A DNA stretch of 64,000 bases from positions 1 through 64,000 of the forward strand of contig JAUYGN010000028.1 of NCBI GenBank assembly GCA_030690545.1, in the 5' to 3' direction. A model generated the notes under the pieces. It saw nothing but the letters and a program-made list of their open reading frames with translations, was not told the origin of the DNA and did not search any database. Both the position numbers and the translations under genes were made by a program. Shown one piece after another: positions 50,919 through 59,509 of the stretch. The stretch is from Solirubrobacteraceae bacterium (GTDB lineage Bacteria; Actinomycetota; Thermoleophilia; Solirubrobacterales; Solirubrobacteraceae). Position 1 is the first letter of the stretch; each line of letters starts with the position of its first letter.

Positions 50919-53900
50919 GTGATGACTGACCAACGGTCGTCAGGCGAAGGTCCGCTGGTCGGACGCGTCCGCGAGCTTCGCGAGCTGTGCGACGCGTTCG
51001 ACGATGCCTGCCGCGGGCGCGGCGGCGTGCACCTCGTGCTGGGCGATCCGGGCGTCGGCAAGACGCGGCTGGCGGGCGCCCTGGCGGAGTATGCCGCGAG
51101 CAATGGGGCGCGCGTGATCTGGACGCGTGGCTGGGGGCGCGCCGCGCCGGCGTACTGGCCCTGGGTGGAGGTCGTACGCGGCCTCGCGCAGGAGCTCGAC
51201 GGCGAGACGCTGCGCCGCGAGCTCGGTGCGGCCGCCGACGAGCTGCTGCGGCTGGCCCCGGAGATCGCCGAGCGGCTGCCGGCCGCCAGGCTCCCGGGGC
51301 CCAATCACGACGACCCCGACATTGCGCGCTTCGCGCTCTTCGACGCGCTCGTCGCGCTGCTGCGCGCGCGCAGCGCGAGCGGCCCGGTCGTGATCCTGAT
51401 CGACGACCTGCAGGCCGTCGACGAGGGCTCGCTCGTCGCGCTGGACTTCGTCTCGCGGATGCTGCGCGACGCGGCCGTGCTGCTCGTCGTGACGATGCAC
51501 CAGCGCGTGCCCGAACGCACCTGGGAGGCCCAGCTGGCGCTGCAGAACATCGTCCGCGCCGGGCGCCGCCTCGTGCTCGGCGGACTCGCGCGCGAGGACG
51601 TCGGGAGGCTGATCGAGCAGACCAGCGGCGTTGCGCCAGCGCGCGCACTCGTCGACGCTGTCCATGGCGTCACCGAGGGCAACCCGTTCTTCGCGCGCGA
51701 GGTGCTCGCGTTGCTGCTCGCCGACGGACGGCTGGAGGACCCGCCCGACCGGCTGCCGTTGCCCGACGGCGTGCGCGAGACGATCCGCCGGCGTCTGGAG
51801 CCGCTGGTCGAGGCGCATCTCCAGACACTCGAGCTGGCCGCGATCGTCGGACGCTCGTTCGACCTCGCCACGCTCGAGCACGCGTCGCCGCTGGCGCGCG
51901 ACGGCGTCCTGGCCGCGCTGGACGCCGCCGCCGCGCTGGGTCTGGTCGTGGCCGAACCGGGGACGATCGGCCAGTACCGCTTCGGCCACGGACTGATCGG
52001 CGACACGCTTGTCGCCGGGATGACGGCCGCCGCCCGCATGGGCACCCATCGGGTCGTCGGCGAAGCGCTCGAGCACGTCTACCGCGGTGCGATCGACGCG
52101 CACCTGCCCGAGCTCGCCCATCAGTTCCTGTCGGCGTCGATGCGCGGCGACATCGGCAAGGCCGTCGACTATGCCGAGCGCGCCGCCCAGCGCGCGCTCG
52201 ACACGCTCGCCTTCGAGCAGGCCGCCGAGCTGTTCAGCCGCGCCCTCGAGGCCCACGAGCGGATGGACCCCGACGTGCAGCGCCGCGCCGGTCTGCTGCT
52301 CGGGCTCGGCACGGCACAGTCGCGGGCGGGCCGTCCGGCGGCTCGTGCGACGTTCGAGCTGGCGGTCGCCGCCGCCCGCGCGATCGCCGCCGACGAGATC
52401 TTCGCTCGTGCCGCGCTGGGCTTCGCCCCGTTCGCGCTGACGGCGGGACACGTCGACGATGCCCATGTCGCCCTGCTCGTCGAGGCGCTCGAGCGGATCG
52501 GCGACAGCGACGATCTCATGCGCGTGCGTCTGCTCGGCTCGCTGGCGGTCGCGCTGTACTGGTCGGACGCTGCCGAGCGTCGTGCGAAGCTCGCGGCCGA
52601 GGCGTTGCGGATCGCGCGGCGGTCGGGCGACGCCACGACGCTGGCGATCGCGCTGAGCTCGGCGCAGCTGGCGACCTGCGGGCCGGACGCCACCGAGCGT
52701 GGCCGCGAGTGGTTGCGCGAGCTGTTCGAGCTCAGCGACGCCGCCGGCGAGACGCTGATGTCGCTGGCCGCGCGCAGCCGTCACATCGACGTGCTGCTCG
52801 AGCTCGACGACATCGCCGGTGCGGACATGGCGATCGAGACGCTCGAGCGCCTCGCGCGCGAGGCGCGCGACCCGCGCGCTGCCGCGTTCGTCCCGCTGCA
52901 CCGGGCTCGCCGTGCCGCGCTGCAGGCGCGGTTCGCGGAAGCTCAGCGCCTGATGGACGACGTCGCGCCGCTCGCCGGCGAGTTGCCGGACTCGACCGTG
53001 CCGATCACCGTCCATTCTCAGGGGGTCGTGCTGACCTGGCTGCAGCACGGCCCGCGCGATATCGGCGATATCGCGCGCGTCTTCGCGGCCAACGCACCGG
53101 CGATGCCGTGCTGGCGAGCAGCGCTCGCGGCCGGCCTCGCCGACGCCGGCCGCCACGAGGAGGCCCTGCTGGAGTTCGACCGGCTCGCCGCCGACGACTT
53201 CGCGGCGCTGCCGCGCGACAACCTCTGGCTCGCCGCGATGGCACTCCTCACCGAGGCGGTCGCCGCGCTGGATCTGCGCGATCGGGCACGCGAGCTGCAG
53301 GCCAAGCTCGCGCCGTTCGCCGGCCGTAACGTCGTGCTGCCGACGGTCGCCTTCCTCGGTCCGGTCGAGATGTGGCTCGGCATCCTCGCGCGGGTCGCCG
53401 GCTCCGACGCCGAGGCACTCGAGCAGCTCGCCGCGGCCCGCGTTCGCGCGACGCGCGACGGTGCTCGGGCGAGCGCGATGCGGATCGACGTCGAGGAGGC
53501 CGCGGTGCTCGTGCGCGACGGTGGCGCGGTTGCCCACGCGCGTGCCGAGCAGCTGCTGGAGGACGTCGCCGGCAGCTGCGACGAGCTCGGCCTCGTCTGG
53601 ATCGGTCAGCGTGCGCTGGCGTTGCGCGAGGAGCTGACCGCCGTCGCCGGACCGGGCCTGCCGAGCCGCACGCCGGCCCCGGCCGCCCCGGCCAGCCCGG
53701 CGGACGAGGCCACGCTGTGCCGGGTCGGTGACGTCTGGACGATCACCTGCCGCGGGCGCACGACGCACCTCAAGGACGGCCGCGGCGTGCGCCTGCTCGC
53801 GCTGCTGCTCGAGCGCCCGGGCAGCGAGGTCTATAGCCTCGATCTCGTCGCGGCGGTCGACGGCGCGGCACCGGTCGGCCCCGTCGTCGAGCGTTCCGGT

Positions 53901-54311
53901 GGGCAGGAGACGGCTGGTCGCTTCGGCGTCCAGGGCGGTGCCGGGCCTGCGCTCGACACGAAGGCCAAGGAGGAGTACCGCGGCCGCATCGCCGCGCTGG
54001 AGCGCCAGCTCGCCAAGGCCGAGTCGCGTCGTGACGAGGAGCGGGCCCGGCGGGCTCGCGCCGAGCTCGAGTTCGTGGGTCGCGAGCTGTCCAACGCGGT
54101 CGGGATCGGCGGCCGCGACCGGCAGACGGGATCACACGCCGAACGCGCGCGCATCAACGTCACGCGCGCGCTCCGCTCGACGCTCAAGCGGATCGCCGGC
54201 TACGACGCACGGCTCGGGGCCGAGCTCGACCAAGGCGTGCGGACCGGGACCTTCTGCGTCTACGAGCCCGATCCGCTGCGCCCGTTGCGCTGGACCGTCA
54301 CGCGGCCCTGA
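50919..54311 (+). CDS. Giant AAA/TPR regulatory ATPase (STAND-like), copy 2
   Basis: A 1130-residue homologue of the preceding protein with the same order of parts. Walker A is GDPGVGKT (42-49) and Walker B VVILIDDLQAVDEGS, in which the usual HWAD after the acidic pair is replaced by QAVD. VHGVTEGNPFFAREVLALLL and LPDGVRETIRRRLEPLVEAH follow, then TPR-like repeats (about 370-900). The C-terminal module is longer than in copy 1: VWTITCRGRTTHLKDGRGVR, a real coiled coil (RGRIAALERQLAKAESRRDE), then ERARINVTRALRSTLKRIAG and FCVYEPDPLRP. The 78-bp gap to copy 1 may hold its own promoter (TAAGGT at 50876-50881). ATG 50922 is an equal start. Confidence 0.88.
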   Translation: MMTDQRSSGEGPLVGRVRELRELCDAFDDACRGRGGVHLVLGDPGVGKTRLAGALAEYAASNGARVIWTRGWGRAAPAYWPWVEVVRGLAQELDGETLRRELGAAADELLRLAPEIAERLPAARLPGPNHDDPDIARFALFDALVALLRARSASGPVVILIDDLQAVDEGSLVALDFVSRMLRDAAVLLVVTMHQRVPERTWEAQLALQNIVRAGRRLVLGGLAREDVGRLIEQTSGVAPARALVDAVHGVTEGNPFFAREVLALLLADGRLEDPPDRLPLPDGVRETIRRRLEPLVEAHLQTLELAAIVGRSFDLATLEHASPLARDGVLAALDAAAALGLVVAEPGTIGQYRFGHGLIGDTLVAGMTAAARMGTHRVVGEALEHVYRGAIDAHLPELAHQFLSASMRGDIGKAVDYAERAAQRALDTLAFEQAAELFSRALEAHERMDPDVQRRAGLLLGLGTAQSRAGRPAARATFELAVAAARAIAADEIFARAALGFAPFALTAGHVDDAHVALLVEALERIGDSDDLMRVRLLGSLAVALYWSDAAERRAKLAAEALRIARRSGDATTLAIALSSAQLATCGPDATERGREWLRELFELSDAAGETLMSLAARSRHIDVLLELDDIAGADMAIETLERLAREARDPRAAAFVPLHRARRAALQARFAEAQRLMDDVAPLAGELPDSTVPITVHSQGVVLTWLQHGPRDIGDIARVFAANAPAMPCWRAALAAGLADAGRHEEALLEFDRLAADDFAALPRDNLWLAAMALLTEAVAALDLRDRARELQAKLAPFAGRNVVLPTVAFLGPVEMWLGILARVAGSDAEALEQLAAARVRATRDGARASAMRIDVEEAAVLVRDGGAVAHARAEQLLEDVAGSCDELGLVWIGQRALALREELTAVAGPGLPSRTPAPAAPASPADEATLCRVGDVWTITCRGRTTHLKDGRGVRLLALLLERPGSEVYSLDLVAAVDGAAPVGPVVERSGGQETAGRFGVQGGAGPALDTKAKEEYRGRIAALERQLAKAESRRDEERARRARAELEFVGRELSNAVGIGGRDRQTGSHAERARINVTRALRSTLKRIAGYDARLGAELDQGVRTGTFCVYEPDPLRPLRWTVTRP

Positions 54312-54394
54312 CGCACATCGTTCGGCGATGCCGAACGGGCGGCCGGCGCACCGGCTGCACGTCGTTCATGCCAGCCTCACGCCCAAGGAGGCAG

Positions 54395-54889
54395 ATGGAC
54401 GCCAAGCGTGAGCACACCTTCCTCTTCGCCGACCTCGTCGGCTTCACGGCCTTCACCGAGCGCGTCGGCGACGATGCCGCGGCGGACGTGGCCGTCGCGT
54501 TTCAGGCCAAGGCCGGACTGATGGCGGCACGCTACGGCTGCGACGTCGTCAAGAACCTCGGCGACGCCGTCATGATCCACAGCGACGACGCCGCGCTGCT
54601 CGTCGCGCTGGCGCTGCGACTGCGGCGCGAGCTCGAGGACGAGGTCTGGTGCCCGTCACTGCGGATCGGCGTGCACTCCGGCAGCGCCGTGCGGCGTGGC
54701 GCCGACTGGTACGGCGCGACCGTCAACGTCGCCGCGCGCGTCGCCGATGCTGCCGGCTCCGGCGAGATCCTGCTGAGCCTGCGCACGCGCGAGCTGATCT
54801 CCCGGGCGGGGGTCAGGATCGCCGAACGCGGCGCGCGGAGCTTCAAGAACGTGACTGCATCGCACGCGGTCTTCGCGGCGGCGGCCTGA
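54395..54889 (+). CDS. Stand-alone class III adenylate/guanylate cyclase catalytic domain
   Basis: A 164-residue protein consisting only of the cyclase domain. Metal-binding D13 (FLFADLVGFTAF) and D57 (KNLGDAVMIHSDD) are present, as are the purine-contact K53 and the transition-state N111 and R115 (WYGATVNVAARVADAA). It should be catalytically competent as a homodimer. AAGGAGG is a perfect Shine-Dalgarno match but ends only 3 nt before ATG 54395, an unusually short spacing. In many actinobacterial proteins this domain is fused in front of an AAA/TPR module like the two upstream, so the cluster looks like a split version. Confidence 0.92.
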   Translation: MDAKREHTFLFADLVGFTAFTERVGDDAAADVAVAFQAKAGLMAARYGCDVVKNLGDAVMIHSDDAALLVALALRLRRELEDEVWCPSLRIGVHSGSAVRRGADWYGATVNVAARVADAAGSGEILLSLRTRELISRAGVRIAERGARSFKNVTASHAVFAAAA

Positions 54890-54911
54890 CGGGAGTGGCC
54901 CCGAACGCAGA

Positions 54912-54939
54912 AAGGGCGCCACGGGGAAGAGGCGCCCTT
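54912..54939. terminator. 9-bp perfect stem after the cyclase gene
   Basis: AAGGGCGCC (54912-54920) and GGCGCCCTT (54931-54939) enclose a 10-nt loop, 22 bp after the cyclase stop. The right arm ends in TT followed by CCTGCTT, a poor U-tract. This is the best terminator candidate for the AAA/cyclase cluster. Confidence 0.65.
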
Positions 54940-54955
54940 CCTGCTTGGCGGTGCG

Positions 54956-55071
54956 TGAGGCTCCGCCAATCGATCTGTCTGGAGCCTCAGCTGATTCGGG
55001 TCGGCCTATCCGTGCCTATCGTCACGACATCGGCGTTAGGGCCGAACGAACGGTGTTCAATCGCAATGAAC
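54956..55071. other. Hairpin-rich, lower-GC convergent intergenic segment
   Basis: TGAGGCTCC (54956-54964) pairs with GGAGCCTCA (54981-54989), and GTTCA (55055-55059) with TGAAC (55067-55071). The 226-bp gap between the cyclase and the ferritin-like gene is noticeably richer in A and T than its surroundings. No ORF of note; a small RNA is possible but unproven. Confidence 0.4.
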
Positions 55072-55115
55072 AGATGAGTGTTTACGCGCCTACTAGGCCG
55101 TTCTCGACTGCTGGG

Positions 55116-55931
55116 TCAGCGGATCGTGATCGTGTTCACATCCGGATCGGACGGCGTGCGCGCGGCGACTTCGGCGTACGTGAACGCCGTCCCGGGCTTT
55201 GAGCCAGCCTTGCCGAAGCCGAATCCGGCCGATTCGAGCACCGCGACCGCGTCGAGGATCCTGAAGAAGCCGGCGGAGCCTGTGGTCGGCAGGCCGGTCG
55301 TCTCCTCGCGCTGCCCGAACTTCGCGTACACGCGGTCGTTGCCGAGCTTGCCGAGCGACTGCAGCGCCAGCGCGCGGTGGACGGCCTCGGTCGCCATGAT
55401 CTCCGCCGAGTAGCGCGCGAACTGGGAGCCCATCAGGTTGCCCTGGCGCGCGAAGACGGTCGTCGCGAGCAGATAGGCGTTGATGAACACCTGATCGCCG
55501 ACGACGAGCGTCGTGAGCAGCGCCTCAGGCGAGGAGAAGACCTCGTCGGGCACGTGGATCGTCGTCGTCGCGGGCGTGCCACCGACGGTGCTCGAGGTCA
55601 GCAGCTCGTAGTGGTTCTTCTCCTGCTGGGCCGCCGCGCGGACGTTGCGCAGGGTGACGGCATCCATCTGGCCGCCGAGCCGCTCGGCGCCGACCGTGTT
55701 GACGATCGTCGCGAGCACCTCCGCCGTGGCGGCGACCGTCGTGATGTTCTCGACCGAGTTGGCCGAGTCGGTCCTGATCTGCGAGAACGCGTCCTGCGAG
55801 GCGTAGCCGAGCAGACCCATCGAGCCCAGCGCGGCCGCGGTCGTCTTGACGAGCGTGCGGCGCGTGCTCGCCGACTCATGGGCGTTCTGACGGTCGATCG
55901 TTTCGAACAGCAGGTTGTTGACGTCGGACAT
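55116..55931 (-). CDS. Tat-exported ferritin-like domain protein
   Basis: A 271-residue protein. After a short N-terminal segment (MSDVNNLLFETIDRQNAHES) it has a clear twin-arginine signal, STRRTLVKTTAAALGSMGLL, so it is exported folded. The mature part is helical: VAATAEVLATIVNTVGAERL, VRAAAQQEKNHYELLTSSTV (with ExxxHxE-like residues) and FARYSAEIMATEAVHRALAL. The E-H pairs fit a ferritin-like four-helix bundle related to desiccation-associated proteins. The start ATG 55931 has GGAACGGAG 6 nt upstream. It is divergent from the RTX gene by 200 bp. Confidence 0.85.
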   Translation of the reverse strand: MSDVNNLLFETIDRQNAHESASTRRTLVKTTAAALGSMGLLGYASQDAFSQIRTDSANSVENITTVAATAEVLATIVNTVGAERLGGQMDAVTLRNVRAAAQQEKNHYELLTSSTVGGTPATTTIHVPDEVFSSPEALLTTLVVGDQVFINAYLLATTVFARQGNLMGSQFARYSAEIMATEAVHRALALQSLGKLGNDRVYAKFGQREETTGLPTTGSAGFFRILDAVAVLESAGFGFGKAGSKPGTAFTYAEVAARTPSDPDVNTITIR

Positions 55932-56131
55932 GCGGGCTCCGTTCCGGCGCAATCCGGTGCCCCGGGCGCGCTCATGGGGGGTGGCGGTCCGTGGGGGCCG
56001 CTCTACCTGAGAGCGCAGGGAACATGGCCAGCGGATCAGCAGCGGGCGCGCAGCCGCTCGCCGGGGTGAGAACTCGATGAGAGCGCCACTTGGGGTAGCG
56101 CGCCACCGTCCTGCTGCGTCAGCATGTGCCG

Positions 56132-56704
56132 ATGCATCCGCGCTCCGTGCTTGTCGTGCTCGCGATCGCGATTCTTGCGGGCGCTGCGACGGCGATCGCG
56201 GCGCCGGTGCTGAGAGGCACGAACGGCCCCGACAAGCTCGTCGGGACGAATGGACCCGACAGGATCTACGGGCGCGACGGCGACGACGAGCTGCGCGGCG
56301 GGGGTGGCAACGACCAGCTCTACGGCGGCCGCGGCAACGACACGCTCTACGGTGGCCGCGGCAACGACCGGCTGTACGGCGGTGCCGGCGACGACACGCT
56401 CATCGGCGGCCCCGGCAACGACCGGCTGTACGGCGGCGCGGGCGACGACACGCTCGTCGGCGACGCCGGCAACGACACGCTCGTCGGCGGTCCCGGCAAC
56501 GACACGCTGCTCGGTGGCGCCGGCAACGACAAGATCGACGCCCGCGGCGGAGCGGACGTCGTCTTCGGCGGCGACGGCAACGACACGATCCAGGCGATCG
56601 ACGGCGTGCGCGACCGGATCAACTGTGGCAGGGGGTACGACCGCGTGTTCGCCGATCGGATCGACACGGTCGCGCGTGACTGCGAGGTCGTCAAGCGTGG
56701 ATGA
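56132..56704 (+). CDS. Secreted RTX-type calcium-binding repeat protein
   Basis: A 190-residue exported protein. Residues 1-25 form a signal peptide ([20 protein letters not shown]). About 13 glycine/aspartate-rich nonapeptides of GGxGxDxLx type follow ([20 protein letters not shown], then [20 protein letters not shown]), which should fold as a Ca-binding parallel beta-roll outside the cell. The last about 35 residues ([20 protein letters not shown], ending DCEVVKRG) contain two Cys and cap the roll. GTG 56126 is an alternative start. The 3' end overlaps the response regulator start by 8 nt. Confidence 0.88.
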   Translation: MHPRSVLVVLAIAILAGAATAIAAPVLRGTNGPDKLVGTNGPDRIYGRDGDDELRGGGGNDQLYGGRGNDTLYGGRGNDRLYGGAGDDTLIGGPGNDRLYGGAGDDTLVGDAGNDTLVGGPGNDTLLGGAGNDKIDARGGADVVFGGDGNDTIQAIDGVRDRINCGRGYDRVFADRIDTVARDCEVVKRG

Positions 56705-57386
56705 CGGGCCCGTCGGGCCCGTCGTGCTGCTCGTCGACGACGACGCCGCGATCCGGCGCGCCGTCGGCGCCGGCCTGGAGCTGGAGGGGTTTCGCGTCGT
56801 GCGCGCATCGGGCGGGCGGGCAGCGCTGGCGGCGGTGCAGTCGGTCGCCCCGGCGGTGATCCTGCTCGACCTCTCGATGCCGGACCTCGATGGCCTGGAG
56901 GTCCTGCGCCAGCTGCGCGCGCGCGGCGACGACGTCCCGGTCTGCGTGCTGTCGGCGCGCGACGACGTCGACGAGCGCGTGCGCGGCCTGCAGGCGGGCG
57001 CCGACGACTACGTCGTCAAGCCGTTCGCGCTCGAGGAGGTCACCGCGCGGCTGCACGCCCTGCTGCGCCGCCGCCCGACGCCGCCCGACGCCGTGCTGAC
57101 CGTCGGCGACCTGACGCTCGACTCGCGTTCGCACCTCGCGCGCCGCGGTGAGCGCGAGCTCGGGCTGACGCGGCGCGAGTTCGAGCTGCTGCGCCTGTTC
57201 ATGAGCCATCCCGGCGAGGTCATCGACCGTGCGCGCCTGCACGACGAGGTGTGGGGCTACTCGTTCGATCCCGGCACCAACATCGCCGACGTCTTCGTCG
57301 GCTACCTGCGCCGCAAGCTCGAGGCCGGTGGCGAGGTGCGCGTGCTGCAGACCGTGCGCGGCGTCGGCTTCATCCTGCAGGTCTGA
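56697..57386 (+). CDS. OmpR/PhoB-family response regulator
   Basis: A 229-residue transcription regulator, MprA/PrrA-like. The receiver has [20 protein letters not shown], phosphoacceptor D58 ([16 protein letters not shown]), [20 protein letters not shown] and the Lys in [13 protein letters not shown]. The winged-helix output is [40 protein letters not shown] and TVRGVGFIL. The start GTG 56697 lies inside the RTX gene (8-nt overlap), so the two are co-translated. The cognate kinase follows after 12 bp. Confidence 0.93.
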   Translation: MDDGPVGPVVLLVDDDAAIRRAVGAGLELEGFRVVRASGGRAALAAVQSVAPAVILLDLSMPDLDGLEVLRQLRARGDDVPVCVLSARDDVDERVRGLQAGADDYVVKPFALEEVTARLHALLRRRPTPPDAVLTVGDLTLDSRSHLARRGERELGLTRREFELLRLFMSHPGEVIDRARLHDEVWGYSFDPGTNIADVFVGYLRRKLEAGGEVRVLQTVRGVGFILQV

Positions 57387-57398
57387 TTCGCTGCTGGC

Positions 57399-58757
57399 GT
57401 GCGCAGCCTTCGAGGTCGTCTCACCCTCGGCATCACGATCGTCCTCGCGGGCGTGCTGGCCGGCGCCGGGATCGTCGTCGCCCGCTACGTCGACCGCTCC
57501 GAGCGCGCAGCGCTCGACGATCGGCTCGTGCGAACCGTCGAGCTGTCGCGCGAGACGGCGCTTGCGGCGGTCGAGCAGGAGCTGCCGCCCGGTGACCAGC
57601 GCCTGGACAACGTCCTGTCGGCGACGGGCATCTCGCTGCGCCTGCTGCTCGACGGGCGCGAGCTGCCGGCGTTCGGACGGCCACCTCCGCCGGGGCGGCC
57701 CGCGCAGCGCGACGGGCTGCAGACGTTCGAGGTCGGCGACGAGCGCTACCGCTCGTATGCGATCACGCTCGATGCGCTCGGAGGGCTGGCGCGATTGGAG
57801 GTCACGACGTCGCTCGAGCCAACGGAGCGCAGGCTGTCAGATCTCAACCGGCGCCTGCTGGCGTTCGGGCTCGGGGCACTGCTCATCGCTGGGCTCGGCG
57901 TCTGGTTGAGCGCCGAGCTGCTGCTGCGCCCGCTGCGCCGCCTGCGCGCCGCGACCGCGGGGATCGCCGGGACCGAGGATCTCGATCGTCGCGTGCCCGG
58001 CGACGACGGGCCGGCCGAGCTGCGCTCGCTGGCCGCGAGCTTCAACGAGATGCTCGCCCGTCTGGGTCGATCGGCGGCCGATCGCGAGCGCGCGCTGGCC
58101 GCGACGCGGCGCTTCACCACCGACGCCGGGCACGAGCTGCGCACGCCGCTGACGAGCGTGCTGGCGAACCTGTCGGCGCTCAGCCGCCACCCCGAGATGC
58201 CCGAGCGTCAACGCGCGGAGATGGTCGCCGACGCGCTGTCGGAGAACCGCCGCCTCGTCGCCCTGCTGGACGGGCTGCAGGGGCTCGCGCGCGGCGACTC
58301 GACGCCGCTGCAGCGCACCGACGTCGAGCTGACCGATCTCGTCGGCGTCGCACTCGCCGCCGCGCGCTCGCGCCATCCGGGCGTGACCTGGTCCTGCGCG
58401 CTGCCCGCGGAGTCGGTGTACGTGCGCGGCTGGGCCCCGGGGCTACGGATCCTCGTCGACAATCTCATCGTCAACGCCGCGCGCCACGGTGGCGGCACGG
58501 TCGGCGTGACGCTGTCGGCCGACGGACCGGCGTTGTCGATCGACGACGACGGCGACGGCGTCGAGCTGGCCGAACACGAGCGGATCTTCGAGCCGTTCGT
58601 GCGCGCCGAGGGTACGACGGTGCCGGGCTCGGGTCTGGGGCTGGCGCTCGTCGATCAGCAGGTACGCGCACACGACGCGACGATCTCGGTCGGCGAGTCG
58701 CCGCTCGGCGGCGCGCGCTTCACGGTTCGCTTCGGGCCGCGGTCGCCGTCCTCGTAG
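57399..58757 (+). CDS. EnvZ/MprB-type sensor histidine kinase
   Basis: A 452-residue kinase. Transmembrane helix 1 (LTLGITIVLAGVLAGAGIVV) and helix 2 (AFGLGALLIAGLGVWLSAEL) flank an extracytoplasmic domain of about 120 residues (DRLVRTVELSRETALAAVEQ to ARLEVTTSLEPTERRLSDLN). HAMP follows (LRPLRRLRAATAGIAG). The H box is TTDAGHELRTPLTSVLANLS (H245). The N box (LRILVDNLIVNAARHGG), DDDGDGVELAEHERIFEPF and GSGLGLALVDQQVRAHD complete the ATPase. The start is GTG 57399. It pairs with the upstream regulator. Confidence 0.93.
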   Translation: MRSLRGRLTLGITIVLAGVLAGAGIVVARYVDRSERAALDDRLVRTVELSRETALAAVEQELPPGDQRLDNVLSATGISLRLLLDGRELPAFGRPPPPGRPAQRDGLQTFEVGDERYRSYAITLDALGGLARLEVTTSLEPTERRLSDLNRRLLAFGLGALLIAGLGVWLSAELLLRPLRRLRAATAGIAGTEDLDRRVPGDDGPAELRSLAASFNEMLARLGRSAADRERALAATRRFTTDAGHELRTPLTSVLANLSALSRHPEMPERQRAEMVADALSENRRLVALLDGLQGLARGDSTPLQRTDVELTDLVGVALAAARSRHPGVTWSCALPAESVYVRGWAPGLRILVDNLIVNAARHGGGTVGVTLSADGPALSIDDDGDGVELAEHERIFEPFVRAEGTTVPGSGLGLALVDQQVRAHDATISVGESPLGGARFTVRFGPRSPSS

Positions 58758-58836
58758 GCCCGGCTGCCCCGTCGCCCGGTGCGCGCGGTGCGATCCTCGG
58801 CGCCGCGGGATCCTGCGTCTCGGCGAGGCCATCGCT

Positions 58837-58842
58837 TAGCCT
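58837..58842 (+). promoter_or_regulatory. -10 hexamer TAGCCT, leaderless-type
   Basis: TAGCCT ends 9 nt before the GTG start of the PASTA lipoprotein at 58852. Confidence 0.5.
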
Positions 58843-58851
58843 CATCCGACC

Positions 58852-59406
58852 GTGCACTCGCTGTCTCTGCTTGGCTGCCTTGCGGTGGCCGCCGCCCTGC
58901 TCGCCGGCTGCGGTGGCGGCGACTCCCCGCCGGCGCCACTCGCCGAGCGCGTGCAACTCGAGGTCAGCGCACCCGCCGACGGCGCGACGATCCGCGGCGG
59001 GACGGTCGACGTGCGCGGCCAGGTCAGCCCGCGCGCCAGCGAGGTGACGGTGCTCGGTCGTCCGGCGCTCGTGACGGAGGGCAGCTTCACCGCCGTCGTG
59101 CCGCTGGAGCCGGGTGCCAACGTGATCGACGTGATCGCCGCCGCGCCGCGTCGCCGGCCGGCGCTCGCCGCGCTGCGCGTGACGCGCGACATCCTCGTGT
59201 CGGTGCCCGATCTCGCGGGGCTCGCCGAGGACGAGCTCGAGGAGCGCCTCGAGCCGCTCGGCCTGCGCCCCGACGTCGAGCGCGGCGGCGGGCTGTTCGA
59301 CGCGCTGCGGCCGGGCGAGCGCGTCGTCTGCGAGCAGGAGCCGGAGCCCGGGACGCGGGTTCGCCGCGGTGGGGTGGTCGACGTCGTCGTCGCCAGGCGC
59401 TGCTGA
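58852..59406 (+). CDS. Lipoprotein with immunoglobulin-like and PASTA domains
   Basis: A 184-residue exported lipoprotein. Its signal peptide ends in the lipobox LLAGC (cysteine 20). Residues about 35-110 form a beta-sandwich like bacterial presecretory/Ig-type repeats (SAPADGATIRGGTVDVRGQV, EGSFTAVVPLEPGANVIDVI). Residues about 118-183 are a PASTA domain (VPDLAGLAEDELEERLEPLG, then ERVVCEQEPEPGTRVRRGGV), which in other proteins binds muropeptides or peptidoglycan. The start GTG 58852 is supported by TAGCCT 9 nt upstream. It is convergent with the Ser/Thr kinase gene. Confidence 0.88.
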   Translation: MHSLSLLGCLAVAAALLAGCGGGDSPPAPLAERVQLEVSAPADGATIRGGTVDVRGQVSPRASEVTVLGRPALVTEGSFTAVVPLEPGANVIDVIAAAPRRRPALAALRVTRDILVSVPDLAGLAEDELEERLEPLGLRPDVERGGGLFDALRPGERVVCEQEPEPGTRVRRGGVVDVVVARRC

Positions 59407-59443
59407 GTGCGTGAGGCCGCGTGGACGTCACGAGGCGCGTGGC

Positions 59444-59482
59444 GGTGCGCTTTTCAACCGCTCAGCGGTTGAAAAGCACACC
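59444..59482. terminator. 39-bp near-perfect palindrome between lipoprotein and kinase genes
   Basis: GCTTTTCAACCGCT pairs perfectly with AGCGGTTGAAAAGC across one base. Extended arms give 18 of 19 pairs, from 59444 to 59482. The inner TTTT/AAAA runs on both strands make it the most terminator-like of the convergent repeats. It should act in both directions. Confidence 0.7.
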
Positions 59483-59509
59483 GCGAGCGTCCGCGACGTC
59501 GCCAGCTGC

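Noticed and set aside
50940-53768. A 942-codon minus-strand frame opposite the second AAA regulator
   Set aside because: Antisense shadow of a gene with Walker motifs and TPRs; no independent homology or start signal.
47490-54311. AAA/TPR proteins as LuxR-family (MalT/LAL) regulators
   Set aside because: The ATPase and TPR parts fit, but no C-terminal LuxR helix-turn-helix is present; a different conserved module is found.
56280-56560. Tandem DNA repeats that look like a CRISPR or minisatellite
   Set aside because: They encode the Gly/Asp nonapeptides of the RTX protein; unit length is variable in DNA and in frame, and there are no spacers.
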